From assembly GCF_014805685.1 (NCBI RefSeq), contig NC_060891.1, forward strand, positions 3,077,001 through 3,141,000: DNA of 64,000 bases, read 5' to 3'. A program made the translations under genes and the position numbers. The notes below the pieces were generated by a model, which saw nothing but the letters and a program-made list of their open reading frames with translations, did not search any database and had not been told where the DNA came from. The stretch comes from Silurus meridionalis. Taxonomy: Eukaryota; Chordata; Actinopteri; Siluriformes; Siluridae. Below, piece after piece: positions 51,101 through 62,745 of the stretch (positions are counted from its first letter, which is position 1; the number at the start of each line of letters is the position of its first letter).

Positions 51101-53909
51101 CCATCAATTCTAGGTTATTATTTATTAGGTCGAAATTACACTTATGTGGTTCCCTCCTACGTGCTAACCAAAACCAACATTAAGAAAATAGCTAGAGGGA
51201 AAAAAAACTAACAAAAGCTAAACACTTTTACAACAATAATTTGTGAAGGAAACATCTTCAGTAGAAGTTTTTTTTTAGACACTCACATGGTTTAGGAAAA
51301 GGTTTGGTCCATTCCTCTACTCTTAACATTTATTTATACCTGTATTTATGTTGAGGTCTGAACTCCTGAAGTAAATTTGGATATACTTTACATTTTCCTC
51401 CACAAAACTGCAAAAACCAACCAATCTATCCCTCCGTTTTACACAGGGTTATTCCTGAAAAACACTTCAATTAGATTTTAAACAGGAAGAAAGCTAGTAA
51501 GGAAAAACTAGTTTAGACGTACACTGTGACCTGTGATGATCTAAATCCGTTTGTACAATGAGTATAGTAAATTTTTTACAAACATTTAAATGCTCATTCT
51601 AAAGACAATTTAACATATAATAAGTAGGACACACAAGAAAAGGCATAAGAACTAATAAAATATCAGGGCAAAGACTTCTCAAGGCAATAGATAAATGCTT
51701 AAAAATCTAAACCATGTGGACACAATGTCTAGTTTTAGACACTTACATCGACATTTTAAGAAATTTTTTAAATGCCCCCTCATCTATAGCAACTATATCA
51801 AAAATCTAATTTATACAATGAAGCAGGAGCTTGTTAAAGGTCTTATTCAAGGGCTCAACAGTCCAATGTCTTAAACCTTGAGCTGCCTTTTAGCACCCAT
51901 TCCTAGTCTTCAAATTTTAATGCAAATGTTTTCCAGCAGAGTGTTATGCCAATATTTGTTCCAACCAAGCAAGCTGAAAGTTTTGCATGTTGTATCTTTG
52001 GGGCATCCAAAAATGACGCAACAACGGCCAAGAAGGGGGAAAAAAAAACATGGCCACAAATGAATTTGAATACCTTTATCGTTTGACCAAGAAATGTCCA
52101 TTGAGGACAGAGCATTATTATTATTATAGTTAGTAAATGCTTTGTTTCCTGTCAAATGGATTCCAGGAAAGTGAAACACATCGTATTTGACATTGGTTCA
52201 TCGCAAGGCACCAGCTAAAGCCGCCTCAGGCTAAATGTGGCACCCCCTAGTGCCCTTCCTGGCACTTTTTTGGGAAGAACTTTCCAGAATCTTTAGCAGT
52301 GAATAGTACTCAAGAGACAGAATAATAAAGACAAATGTGTGATTGTTAATTAGTGGGTCATCGTCATGTTCAGAAGCCAAGCTCCGGGCCACACAATAGA
52401 GACTTATTGTTCTGCAAAACAAAGAATTCATCACTCTGAGCTTTCCGTCAGTCTGGAGCATGGCGTAAAATGGCAGCCTTCTCAACACCGCCTGAAACAC
52501 TAGAAACCGAACAGTTGATGGACAGAGAGAACAAAAGGGACCGGGTTTTTTTAACGAGATGTCACGAGGTTTCCCGCAGCTAGCAAAGTGTAATGCAAAT
52601 GTTGCGGGGGAAAATGAAAAAAAGTGAGAGAGGGGGAGGGGAAAACCTGAAACAAGATCGATGGAAATCTAATGAGGAGAGGGGGAAAAAGTAGAAACCG
52701 CAGCATTCTGTCAAAGATGTAACTTTCACCAATCGCCTAATAAATCATTAATGTCAATTCCATTTTGTTCATTTATTATTCATAGCAGAGGGAAGAGACA
52801 CGTGTACTTCCTGTTATTGTGTGTCGCTGCGGTAGTTGTGCCTCACTTGTAGGACTGAAATGGCCTACATCTCCTTTAGACGTCCTGATTTTTTGTGTCC
52901 CTGAGGCAAAAAAGGTCGGACTCAAGTGTTAAATTTAAACACAAACTTTATCATGATCTCACCGCTAGCCTCTTTTTAGTTTCTCCTTGTTGTACCGCTT
53001 AGTATAAAACACTGCTTAAAGGTTTAGACATACAACACGTGCTAGTCAGCTAGCTAGGCACACCACTGACTGCTATTGTCAGCTAACTAGATGGGTTATA
53101 AGGTAAATCTGAGGTAAATCTGAGGTAAAGTATGTACATATGTACATTATATATGTCAACTTTTCAATCTAATTCGAAATTCCCAGTCGAAAACTACATT
53201 TTGCTTTATGGAAATCACAGTAAATGGACAAAAGTTATTGGACACTTCAGCATGTGCTTTTTGAACATCCTATTCCATAATAATTTCAATAATCCCCAAA
53301 ATTTCTCCCCATAATAATAATAATCTCCACTCTTCCAGGAAGATGGAAATATTGGAGTGTTCTTGTGGAGATTTGGTGCTAATTCAGCCACAAGGGCATT
53401 AGCAAAGTCAGGTACTGATAAAGGTGAGGTGAGGAGGCCTGAGGAGCCATTCCAATTCATTCCAAAGGTGTTTAACAGGGTTGAGTTCAGAGTTCTCTAG
53501 CAAGGCCACTCAAGAGCTTTCACTCCAGCTCATGTAAAGCAGATCTTCATGGAATTGGTTTTGTGCACATGGCCATTGTCATGCTTGAACAGCTTTGGGT
53601 CTTCTAGTTCAAGTGAAGGAAAATGCTACTACATTTCAAGACATCCTCTGAAATTGTATGTCCCCAAATGTGTGGTTGGAAAGAACCACATATAGCATTT
53701 GGCCATATATGTCACTAAAATCTTGAGTGTCTTGCTTGTTAGCCACCATTAGGTCAAATGTAATGATATCATATGATGTCAGCTGATCAAATCTAATCCA
53801 GTCTCCTTTTTTTTTATTTATAGATGCAGGATAAGACTCATACAAACCTTCTCTAGATGCAGATTCATCCATCTTGTGAAGGTCCTCTTTTGAACGACTT
53901 CTCTCTCAA
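43031..53909 (-). CDS. clmn: Calmin, CH-domain tail-anchored protein (12 of its exons; N-terminus missing)
   Basis: Calmin is a two-CH-domain protein with a C-terminal membrane anchor; in mammals it is found in brain and testis and binds actin through its CH domains. Twelve exons join in frame to about 1069 codons (human calmin about 1000 aa). Order: CH1 (exons at 53.9, 50.7, 50.5 and 50.3 kb); a serine-rich linker and CH2 (49.8, 49.5 and 49.2 kb); a long acidic Glu/Ser-rich, probably disordered region (47.2-49.1 kb); three short exons; and a last exon with the hydrophobic anchor VDFLLLMWLLLYCFFVLP and a short tail ending LLNLDE. The first coding exon (about 27 residues in human) was not found between 53.9 and 64 kb. 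The gene lies about 5 kb upstream of the dicer1 promoter candidate, same strand, as in other vertebrates. Teleosts may have two copies; I cannot say which this is. Confidence 0.93.
43270..44330. repeat. About 36-bp minisatellite in the last clmn intron
   Basis: About 25 drifting copies of a unit of the form AAGGAGGTGTGGCCTCTCTG followed by TACATCAGTCACAAT. Each unit holds GGTGTGGCC or GGCGTGGCC, a CACCC/GC-box-like core. It fills most of the intron between the last two exons. Confidence 0.95.
44711..44772 (-). CDS. clmn: clmn penultimate exon
   Basis: Encodes PPKENGEPAAHAVTTNHADE plus AG. Acceptor tctttcag, donor AGAG|GTACTA. Placed by phase agreement with both neighbours; the sequence itself is poorly conserved. 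Confidence 0.75.
45103..45178. repeat. (CA)n microsatellite in a clmn intron
   Basis: About 38 uninterrupted CA copies, one of the longest perfect dinucleotide runs in the window. Confidence 0.97.
45390..45483 (-). CDS. clmn: clmn exon, short
   Basis: Encodes EEGVYEWRTEDENQVPAVSS and IPDVADVKEVK. Donor AAG|GTGTGC. Reading through the donor would meet a TAA after six codons, which could make a shorter isoform without the membrane anchor. Confidence 0.85.
45720..45898 (-). CDS. clmn: clmn exon downstream of the acidic region
   Basis: Encodes VDYGVVESPGPSPFGLWVAH and EIERNNREELKNREAEAAAR, ending NMNTP plus AG. Charged helical stretch. Acceptor catacag, donor CGAG|GTATCG. Confidence 0.9.
45899..47154 (-). 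other. clmn: clmn intron, no recognised element
   Basis: About 1.26 kb of AT-rich intron between the large exon and the next one. A short GT run lies at about 46887-46905; nothing else is recognised. Confidence 0.55.
47155..49083 (-). CDS. clmn: clmn exon: long acidic region
   Basis: 643 codons rich in E, D, S and P with no recognisable fold, beginning DDPSDILERNRISAR and ending LSDSEIAQEK. The acceptor reads cttgaag|GAC and the donor AAG|GTGATT. Calmins have one large internal exon of this kind. Antisense frames (for example plus 47743-48492) are shadows. Confidence 0.92.
49179..49261 (-). CDS. clmn: clmn exon: end of CH2
   Basis: Encodes VTLNRPDEQSIMTYVSQFLE and HFPGFEE. 27 full codons, donor GAG|GTAAGA. 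Confidence 0.94.
49362..49555 (-). CDS. clmn: clmn exon: CH2
   Basis: Encodes YGVAVQDFGKSWTSGLAFLA, VIKSIDPSLVDMRRALLRSP and LGIPRLLEPE. Donor GAAG|GTACCT. Confidence 0.95.
49651..49844 (-). CDS. clmn: clmn exon: linker and start of CH2
   Basis: Encodes IKELTGNIRHQYPSTSSLSS, a serine-rich linker, and KAIKTLLHWVQRRTR plus two bases. Acceptor ccccag, donor GGAA|GTGAGT. Confidence 0.93.
50247..50339 (-). CDS. clmn: clmn exon: end of CH1
   Basis: Encodes VKLVSIDAADVADGNSSIVL and GLIWNIILFFQ, the conserved last helix of a CH domain. 31 codons. Donor CAG|GTAAAC. Confidence 0.95.
50445..50528 (-). CDS. clmn: clmn exon: CH1
   Basis: Encodes LHEFKPSAHRIFRLNNIARV and LAFLEERK. 28 codons, phase 0. 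Donor AAA|GTAAGT. Confidence 0.95.
50673..50768 (-). CDS. clmn: clmn exon: CH1
   Basis: Encodes CNPPLIVNDLFRDIRDGRVL and MALLEELSGCRL, the DLF..IRDG..L core of CH1. 32 codons, phase 0 at both ends. Donor CTG|GTGAGA. Confidence 0.95.
50769..53847 (-). other. clmn: clmn intron with a Tc1 fragment
   Basis: A 3.1-kb intron inside CH1. Apart from the Tc1-like piece at 53.2-53.7 kb I recognise no exon or RNA gene; 51.8-52.9 kb is ordinary intron sequence. Confidence 0.6.
53215..53745 (-). mobile_element. Tc1-like element in a clmn intron
   Basis: From 'aatggacaaaagttattgga' through 'tctagcaaggccactcaaga' to 'aagaaccacatatagcattt', the reverse complement of the main Tc1 family. Degenerate. Confidence 0.75.
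53848..53909 (-). CDS. clmn: clmn exon: start of CH1
   Basis: Encodes EREVVQKRTFTRWMNLHLEK after a split valine codon. KRTFTRW..LHLEK is the start of an actinin-type CH domain. Acceptor ttcctgtag, donor AAG|GTTTGT. First visible coding exon. Confidence 0.9.
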
Positions 53910-54990
53910 CTACAGGAAGCAGAAAAACATGTCACAGAATAGAAAGAATTGAAGAAAATCTGCTTGAACTTATAGGAAAAGCTTTGAAATAAACAGGAAG
54001 TGGTCATTATTATTATTGTAATTCCTTATCATTAGCAAGCTCTAGCAATTGGTTGATGACAATTCGTTTACTCAGAGTCAGTCTGAATGCCAAAAATGCT
54101 TTGAAACATCGTTGAATTCAGACATGTAGCATTTAGTGTATTGTAGCAAGTGTTTGGGAGTGTGTCAAGCCCCGAGGGCAAAGGTCATATCCTTGTGTAT
54201 TCAGCACTTATCTGAATTTAAACCCGAAACCATGCGACACATTATACACTCTGCCTGGCACCGTCCACTCCGTCCTCGTCTTAATAGAGTGTGTTGACAC
54301 TCAAGTTTTGTCTCGCTCTACTATAGAGGCTCCTCATTAACATTCAGAGCATGTAAAATAAATAACACCGCAGGACACAGACCCATCCTCGTGGGAGCAC
54401 CAGTTCAGCCGGAGCTTCCTTCATTCGTTCATTATTCGCTTCAAGAAAAATGGGGGAGAAAAAAAAACCCAAAGACGCTCCATTGGTTGAGATCAATAAG
54501 CTTGGTGCAAATGACATGATGGAACAATGACCAAGCGGACAAGAGGAGAGGCCTGGCTAATGGCCATGCACACACACAGAGTTACAAAACACACAAACAG
54601 TGTACACACATTCCTCATGCTGCACACACTGAGTGGAAACTCACAAAAACTTTTATAACGTCAAGGACGTTATAAAGCACACAGCATTTCTCTTCAGTAG
54701 CATTTCTGAAATGCCCTAGTTCTCTTATATAATGCTTATTATACATTTTGTTTCATTTAGTTAATAGCACATTTATTGTATAGTTATAGCTGTAGAGCAC
54801 TACTCCATCACCAGAATCCTTTTCTTCTCTTTTTCAATTATTAATACAGATTTTATTATATTCTTTTATGTAAACTTCATGATAGAAGTTTCTGTGTAGC
54901 ATTTTCTATTAATTATATTTCAAAAATGGTTTAAAAACACTTTAAAGAGTTTGGAGTAAAATAATAAACTGGAGTAATAAGAGCAATTAA
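53910..54990. other. Presumed clmn first intron, part with no recognised feature
   Basis: No exon matching the calmin N-terminus and no clear transposon here. Assignment to a clmn intron rests on the missing first exon. Confidence 0.4.
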
Positions 54991-55019
54991 CAAAATATTA
55001 GTTTATTAGAGGGACAACA

Positions 55020-55255
55020 CATGTAGGACATTTTGAAGACAAGGTGAGGGAGGTGAGATTGAGATGGTTTGGACATGTGCAGAGGAGGGACATGGGGTAT
55101 ATCAGTAGAAGAATGCTGAGGATGGAGCCACCAGGAAAGAGGAACAGGGGAAGGCCAAGGAGAAGGTTTATGGATGTGGTGAGGGAAGACATGCAGGTAG
55201 TTGGTTTGAAAGAGGTAGATGATAAGTCCGAAAGAAGAAGAAAAAGAAGAAGAAG
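55020..55255 (+). mobile_element. LINE reverse-transcriptase C-terminal fragment
   Basis: The plus frame encodes LRWFGHVQRRDMGYISRRML and PPGKRNRGRPRRRFMDVV, a typical end of the reverse-transcriptase polyprotein of fish non-LTR retrotransposons, followed by an AAG-rich tail. 5'-truncated. Confidence 0.75.
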
Positions 55256-55369
55256 GTAAACCACTCATTATTGGTTATTATCCTACAAGTGCAAGTGTTT
55301 TTGAAAGAGGGAGGGATTTTACTTATTATATGTACATTACATCACAGTAAAAATTAATTTTTTTGAAGC

Positions 55370-55485
55370 ACAGAGGGTTAAGGGCCGTGCTCAAGGACTC
55401 AACAATGGCAGCTTGTTGGTACGGGGGCTTGACCCCCCAACCTTCTGTTTAGTAATCCACAGCCTAAACCACTCAGCTAAAATAT
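55370..55485. repeat. Dispersed repeat, second copy of the 30.6-kb type
   Basis: 'gtgctcaaggactcaacaat' and 'taatccacagcctaaaccac' parallel the block at 30.68-30.79 kb. Confidence 0.5.
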
Positions 55486-56859
55486 TGATGAAAACAGAAT
55501 GCTCGAAAATGATTGGACAGAAAAAGTAACATGAGTCCATGTAAAAAAGTGAAATCATAGATCACTGGTGTGTATAAAAACATAACCAACGTGTATGTGA
55601 TGTTTCCTTATGGAAAAAGCATTAAAACGTATTTCCAGGCACTCATCCGGACATCTACAAGCAAGGATCTTTATCCAACAGGACCTTCGGAAACTTGTAC
55701 TCCCCATGTTGTGTATCAAATAAAACTGTTCCACCATTTGCAAATTAAACATCTGCATCAAAGACCTAAAAGCAGGAACAACACGCAGGTTTTTTCCCCT
55801 TTTTTTTCCTGCATTGAGCTTAAATCTACTCTATTCACCATGGCTGCCTGAGGTCTGTGATGATTTGCAAGATTAGACTAACAAAACCTACATGCAGCGC
55901 ACACAGCCGAGCGCTGGGCTTTGTTAGCTCTCACAACACTTCGATCACTTCGGTGGTTCCCAAAAGGGAACACAATGAGAAACTGCAAACTTGGGTTACA
56001 CGTGCATGATGTACAAAAAAATTAATAAATGAAAAAGAAAATAAATAAAAACAAAAACGGAGTCAAGCGATATCTATCTATATCTAGAATTGCGCAATAT
56101 TCAGATATACTATTGCTGTGGAAGGAGTCTCCAGTTTCAGCGCTTTGTAAGAGAATGTTTTCCACCACAAGAAAGTCTTTCAGAAAAAACAGCATGCTTT
56201 CCCATTTATGAGTAACAAACAATTTGGCATATTCAAATTCAAGAAAATAAACACTTGAGCATTAACAGCAACCCTGCTTTATCACACCACTGATTGTTTT
56301 CCTATTACGCCATACCCCAATGTGTTTTCTTCCTTTTTACCTTAAATCTACTTAGAAAAAAGCAAACCCTTTCTCCGCAAATGCCACTCTTCCAGGAAGG
56401 AAAAAAAAGAAGTTTCCAGAATGACTCATAAAATAAACTTTCATTTTAATGCGCAGCCTGACCCTCCTGAGCCCCAAATGCCAAGTCTTGTCCTCTTGTG
56501 CCTATATATAGCGATAGTGCCTATAGTTAAAACATTATAGGACTGTGACACGTGTTAGCGTTTAAATATTTCAATCCAGCTATTGTTAGTGTTGTTTCTG
56601 GCCCAAGTGCACTTCCTTAAATTTAGGCTGTTCCAAATAAGGAACAGACACATACACACACACTCAGTGGGATGATGTAATTATATATATTGGTGTAACA
56701 AAGACAAAAATGGAAAATTTGTTCCCCAAAGCTGAAAACGATCAAAAAAAAAAGTTGCTTCCAAAGATGGAAAGAAAAAGGCCCGGACGCTACTATGACA
56801 TTAGTCAGCTGGCTGTACAAGTCATTGCCCGAGTAACGAAGGGATTAGTCAGAGATTAA
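55486..56859. other. Stretch with no recognised feature
   Basis: AT-rich DNA; the short open frames show no domain or exon borders. Confidence 0.4.
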
Positions 56860-57160
56860 ACCAAAGGAAACTCAGCAGGGCGCTTCCACCACCATGCTTC
56901 ACTGTGCCAGTCATGGACATTTGTTCTCCTCAGACCAGACAAACCTTTTGTCCTGTGGCTCAACATGCTTCTTCGAAATCTCCAAAAGAAATTTTATGCA
57001 ACATGCTACTTGTAGAGGGTCCAGTCTATGATTGTTCTGTAAACAGGCCTGACCAGTCTAAGCTATTGATCTCTCCATCTTCTTTGAGGTTACCCTTTGG
57101 ATTCAAAGATGCTGCTCCAACCAATAACCTCATTACACGCAATTCCATCACTACTATAAA
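56860..57160 (-). mobile_element. Tc1-type transposase fragment
   Basis: The plus strand has 'accaccatgcttcactgtgc' and 'ttctcctcagaccagacaaa', as in the reverse complement of a fish Tc1 transposase. Confidence 0.5.
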
Positions 57161-57179
57161 GGAAAAAAACTGAAATCCT

Positions 57180-57480
57180 GATAGAATCCATAATAGCATT
57201 TGGTTTGCTTTGGAATCTTTTGTAATGGGAATTGTATTGGTTTTAATGCAAAGTGTATTGGTGTAAACCTGTGGGTATCTCCTGGGAATTGCGTTCATCT
57301 GGTGACCGCATTTAAAACACGTTTGGCAACCTGTAGATCATATAGTAGCTACCAGACACCAATAAGCACCACTGGGATACCATTGAGTATCTAGATTTAA
57401 TTGTATACCTGCTAAAAACAAACAAAGAAAACCTCATAGAATTTGTAATGCTTGGATTTTTTAGTGATCCGATGCCACAT
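57180..57480. repeat. Dispersed repeat related to 60.54-60.86 kb
   Basis: Shared phrases with the 60.5-kb block include 'gaattgtattggttttaatg', 'cctgtgggtatctcc' and 'gacaccaataagcacc'. Class unknown. Confidence 0.4.
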
Positions 57481-57594
57481 TTGCTGAACTTACACATTTT
57501 GGGATGCATTTCAAACATTGTTACTTCCAGAAATTGGTCTTCATGATGCTTTTTGGTTACATACATTCTCCAAGACCATGAGGTGTTCCAGAAC

Positions 57595-58045
57595 AGGTTA
57601 AGATCCACAATATGGAAAAAAGTATTGAGACACTTGCATCTTCCAGCCTTATGTGGTTCTCCCCCACACACTGTTATGACAAATTTAGAGGCATGTATTT
57701 GGGTGCGCTACTATTACTACTATGTTTTTTTTTTTTTCACTTGAACTAGGAGACCCAAATCCTACCAGCATGACGATGCCCCTGAGCAAAACTTTTCAGC
57801 TTTGGTGTGGAAGATCTTGAGTAACCTGCTATAAAGCTTTGACCTCAACCTCACTTTCATCAGCACCTGACTTTACTAACATCCTAATGGCTGAATGACC
57901 ACAAATCTCCAGAAGAGCACACTTCAAAATCTAATGGAGCATCTTCCCAGAAAAGGGGAAGTTATTGAAAGAGCAAATACTCAAAAAGCACATATAAATC
58001 TTTTGGGTAGGTGTCCAAAAACGTTGTAGTGTATTATTTTCTTCT
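57595..58045 (+). mobile_element. Tc1-like element, internally deleted
   Basis: Runs from 'aaaaaagtattgagacactt' to 'gtaggtgtccaaaaacgttg', so both ends are present. The middle has the family's 'aggagacccaaatcctacca' text. No intact transposase. Confidence 0.75.
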
Positions 58046-59120
58046 GAGCTCATGTGCCACTTCAATTACATTTACTTTAATTTAATGTGCCCCAGTATAA
58101 ATATTATATACAGGTAGTACTGATCCTACCCTGGAATAACAGGCCTGGTGTTATGCTGGTGCTTTCAAGAAAGCAAAGCCCAGTTGGCACTCGACAGAAA
58201 GACACTTTATCCCTGTCTTTATGAAAGGAAAGAAAAATCTCAAGCAAACACTCCTGCCTGCTGTGTCTCAGCGCAGAGCGGCCCAAGTGAGGCGGAAGAA
58301 AGCTGAGTGGATGTACTCGAGTGTTCAAAAGAGGACAAGGAAAATAAATTAAGTGCGTGCAAATGTCTGGTGCGGGAAAAGCGACGACGGTTCCACAGTG
58401 TCTCTGCTGAGCTGTTTGAGCATACAACCAAAGCACACAAAAGATTTTGTCTCAATGCTTTCTCAAATATAGACACTGCATATTCCCTGTTGCTTTCCTG
58501 CTACTGGTACGAGATAAAAAATAAGACAAATTTGACATGACTGCTGCAAAAAAGAATTTGTAAACAGTGGTTACGTACGTGCCGTCTTATCTAAATGGTC
58601 ATAGTGTGTACAGAGAGCATAATTTGTTTAAGGAAATACCACATTAAAACAAGATTTATTTGGATAAGATGTGTATGGTGAGTCTGACTGACCTCACTGT
58701 TTATGATTAATCAGTATTAATCCATATTTGGGCACCCCTGAAGCATGGGTAGCTATTATCAAATAAAAAAAAAAAAATGCTGAGTCACTTCACACTCCAT
58801 GGACTGTGATACTAACTAGCAAGCAGCAATGCTAGTGGGATTTTCGGCATCTGTGCTGGTAATGGTGACAAGTCTTTGATTGACGGAAAGACAAGCAGCT
58901 CGATTTGACCCAGTCACGTCGAAGAATGGAAAAAACCCAAAATCATTAATTATCTCCCATAATTAGTTTCAGTCAGACATGAATTACAACGCGAAAGGAA
59001 ATACAAGCGCATTTCGTGCATGATGTAGCAAGCATTAGCTAAACATAGGGGTGAATACAAACTAGCGGGAGAAAGCCAAAGAACAGAAAGCTAGCCATAA
59101 GCTCTATCTTTATTTGCTAT
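58046..59120. other. Stretch with no recognised feature
   Basis: Open frames at 58104-58436 and 58307-58540 show no domain. No transposon is recognised. Confidence 0.4.
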
Positions 59121-59121
59121 T

Positions 59122-59161
59122 TTATTTATGTAGAATGGGTCAGGCCATTCTACATAAATAA
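59122..59161. repeat. Perfect 17-bp inverted repeat (hairpin)
   Basis: TTATTTATGTAGAATGG, a 6-nt spacer GTCAGG, then the exact reverse complement of the first arm. No T run or other terminator feature; function unknown. Confidence 0.95.
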
Positions 59162-59504
59162 TTGGCGCAATTTCCACCCCATTTTGTCCTATCTTTACCA
59201 TTATCCTGTCATTTTATGATTAATGTGTTCACCTGTTTTGTGTCCTACCATGCATTTCTAGAATTAAGTCCAAAACGTGTTTGTTGTGAAACGTGCCTTA
59301 TTTCATGATTCCCTGTTTTCTGGTTTTGACACTCACTTATTTCATATTTAGAAAAAGAGGAAGCCATTTTCAGCCTGCTATTCTTTTTATCCAAATACGG
59401 ACTTTGACAATGCCTCTTTAGACAAGAGTTTACATACGAGTGTCCTGTTCTTAGTAACCACAATTTACAGTCAATGTGTTGAGATTTTTCCTGGGTTTTT
59501 CCCA

Positions 59505-60195
59505 TTTGCACAAACTTCAAGCAAAAACTGAACCCCATAACATTAGACCAATAAAATTTCCGAACGGAAAGAAAAAAACGCACCTCACCTGTGTTCTGAG
59601 CTGCACGGCATCGGGAGAAAAACATCCATCGGGTGATTTTTAAACGCACAACGATACCAAAAGATAAACTCCCGAGAGAAATAGTTGTGAAAGGAAGGAG
59701 GAAGACAGTGAACAATGACTTTCTTGGTAGGCTACTGTTTAGATACAAGCCGTTGTAACGCGTTGAGTCTGGGTGAAGGGAGAGCTCGCTAACTCCAGTT
59801 GCAGCAGAAATCATATAAGCACAGACAGGTTTCCAAAACTCATGCTTTTTCATTTTTCTTGGCAACAGCGTTACGGGTTAGTCAAAGAAACTTAGAAATG
59901 AACATCAGAAAATAATATGGACATAATCCTCATCTTGAACACGCAGTAATAGCGGAAAAATGCAGTGGCATGCTATTCCCAAAATACCGCTATGCTCCTA
60001 AAGGAAGCGCAACATATTTCACCCGTTACACCGTGTGTAACGTGTCTTTCGTTAAAGCCTGTGTAAAGTACATTAGTGTAGACACCTGCGGCTTATAGAC
60101 AGGTGCGGATTATTTATGTAAAAAATAAAAATATTTGTAAAATTCAGTGGGTGCGGCTTATATATGGGTGCGCTTTATAGTCCGGAAATTACGGT
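59505..60195 (+). mobile_element. Pogo/Tigger-like element, second copy
   Basis: Closely matches the copy in dicer1 intron 2, including PKDKLPREIVVKGRRKTVNN-type coding text and the right inverted terminus ending at 60195. It lacks about 200 bp that the dicer1 copy has near its transposase start and its left terminus is not recognisable, but it keeps about 270 bp (59760-60035) absent from that copy. Confidence 0.7.
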
Positions 60196-60539
60196 ATGTG
60201 ACAAATAAAATTAGTGATTCCTATTTTTTTTATATGTTCACCCACTTTTTCATTCAGCAAAAAATGTGGCTATCTGGCTAATTAGATATAGTGAAGTCGT
60301 TAAAAAAATGCATACAATGAGAAAGAAAAAAACAGCGTTTCTTCTGTGAGACTTTTTTATAAATTGCCTACTAATTATATATAAAACAGAGAGAGATATT
60401 ATGGTGGTAAAGTGGAAAGTACTCTGAGATAATCAATTAAATCAACTTTACAGGCCTTTTAATATAAGCAAAAGTTTATGGCCTGAGAGGGAAAAAACAA
60501 GTGAAGAAGAAACAGAGGAACAGAACAATCTATTCCATC

Positions 60540-60860
60540 CCTGCTGAAAAATCCCCATAGAATTTGTAATGGTTAATAATGAGAATTTCATTGGTTGTTG
60601 TCATTTTATTGGTAATGGTATCGCCCTGTGGGTTTCCCTTTCTTTTTGACATTTTAAGCTGAGTTGATGTCATTAAGGAACACCTTTTGGCAACAATTCT
60701 TATCAAATTTGTAATGGTTGTAATTGAAATTGTATTGGTTTTAGTGGTGGAACTGGTTTTAGTGGTTGCGTTCGATTGGTTGGATTTTTCTGCCTAATGG
60801 ATGCCTTTAAGTATATACTTGACACCAACAGGAATCAGTAGGACACCATGAAAAATCCAA
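60540..60860. repeat. Dispersed repeat related to 57.18-57.48 kb
   Basis: Repeated phrases 'aatttgtaatggtt' and 'aattgtattggttttagtgg', with 'gacaccaacaggaatcagta' near the end. Class unknown. Confidence 0.4.
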
Positions 60861-60926
60861 ACTTAACATATTCTCTACAACGAGTTTCTTTGGTTTGAAT
60901 TAAATGATTTAGCGGTGTACACAAAC

Positions 60927-60929
<3 letters not shown>

Positions 60930-60994
<65 letters not shown>
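60930..60994. repeat. (GA)n microsatellite
   Basis: About 31 GA copies. Confidence 0.95.
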
Positions 60995-60998
<4 letters not shown>

Positions 60999-61313
60999 CA
61001 CACCAGTGTGTGAGCTCGGTCTTATGCAGTAGCATTGACAGCATTTTTTTTTCTCCAGCTGGTAGAAACACCTGCATCTAATAAAAGTGCTACATGTTGT
61101 CCTCACATGACCGAAAGTAACGCTGACCTCAGCAACTCTTACATCACACTGACTTTACAGGTTTACCAACCAAAGGCTCAAGACGTATTAACATGTACCT
61201 AAGAATGAGATCACTGGTGTAGTCATCAACCACCAGAACTATTGGCACCATTCAGGAAAATTTGAATCATTCCATGTTGCAACAACACACACACAACATA
61301 CACACAAATTTTA

Positions 61314-61464
<151 letters not shown>

Positions 61465-61544
61465 CTAAATGTATTTTTAGTTTATTTATTTGTTCTGTTC
61501 TGTTTTATTATTTGTATGTTCTGGCACGTCAAATATACACTATA

Positions 61545-61960
61545 TAAACACAAATTTGTGAACACCAGACCATAAGATTTTTTTGGAACATCCCATTCCA
61601 CATTTAATCCCCATTTGCTCTTATAATAACTTCCAGTCTTCTGGGAAGATGTTCCATTATATTTTTAGAGCGTGCTTGTGGAGAATTGTGCTCATTCAAC
61701 CACAAGGGTGTTATTAAAGTCAGGTATTGATGTAGGGTGAAGAGGCCTGGGGTGCAGGTTAGAGCGCAATAGCAGACCTTTCAAGACTCTCTTTATGAAG
61801 CTGGCTTTGTGCACATGGGCATTGTCATGTCACGTTTGGGGTTCTTAGTTCAAGTGAAGGGAAAATGTAATGCTACAGAGTCCGAAGACATCCCATACAA
61901 TTGTTTGCCTCCAGAGCTGTGCTAACAGTTTGGGGAAGAACCACATAAATAAAAGAAGAA
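61545..61960 (-). mobile_element. Tc1-like element, internally deleted
   Basis: From 'tgtgaacaccagaccataag' to 'aagaaccacataaataaaag', with the family's 'cttctgggaagatgttccat' and 'gcacatgggcattgtcatgt' blocks. Confidence 0.75.
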
Positions 61961-62179
61961 GAGTGATATTTTAAGCAGAAACAAACATAAAAATGGTTGC
62001 ATTTTAGCTTAAATCTTGAAATGTCTCTGTTTACTCTTTCGTTTAAACCGTGTAACACTTTCCTATTCATAGGTTTGCGCATGTCGACTTGCCAGGTCAG
62101 TACACACCAAAGATTTGCTGTAGGGTTCAAATACTCGAGTCATTGCAAAACATTGAGTGTGTGTGTGTTCAGACTGATT

Positions 62180-62330
62180 TGACCTTGTGGGGACCTTTTT
62201 CATATATATATATATATTTTTTTTTTATGTTGACTTTTTATATATATATATGAGATATATTACATACAGTATATTTAAAAAAAAATGGCCTAATGTCCCC
62301 ACAAGCAATGACAAGTAAGGTCCCCAAAAA
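62180..62330. mobile_element. Possible short inverted-repeat element
   Basis: CTTGTGGGGAC near 62183 faces GTCCCCACAAG near 62296, with AT-rich sequence between and a second GTCCCC just beyond. It may be a small MITE. Target duplications are not evident. Confidence 0.35.
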
Positions 62331-62399
62331 GCATTTCTGTGTTGCTTTGGAAAGGTTTTGCTTAATCAGATTCAAATCAAAATTTTCCCCCAAGTTGTA

Positions 62400-62745
62400 A
62401 CCTCATGGTAGAGGTAAATTTCATTTCTGTAAATGTACTTAATGCTATGAATAACTGGTTTAATAAGTATATATATTTTATTGAGAAGTTCTCTGTTGTT
62501 CCCCACATGGAAATGGACAACAAAGGGATTTTTCATTTGTATGCAACCTCGTATTTATACCCCCTGGAAACAGAACTTGATTACAGACAACAGAGTTCAT
62601 GGGGGTAGTTTTTCAGGAATTAATAATTTATTTGCATTTATTTCAATAATATGATATATGATATAAATAAAGATCCTGATGTGAATAATTTTGCTTTCGG
62701 GTGAAGTGATTCACTGGGTCAGGGTGCCAATAATTAAACAATTTG
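62400..62745. mobile_element. Possible Tc1/mariner-type fragment
   Basis: Text such as 'acaacaaagggatttttcat' and 'cactgggtcagggtgccaat' resembles ends of fish Tc1-type elements. Weak. Confidence 0.3.

Noticed and set aside
59245..59865. 206-residue minus-strand open frame
   Set aside because: Overlaps the pogo-like element on the strand opposite to its transposase and has no domain.
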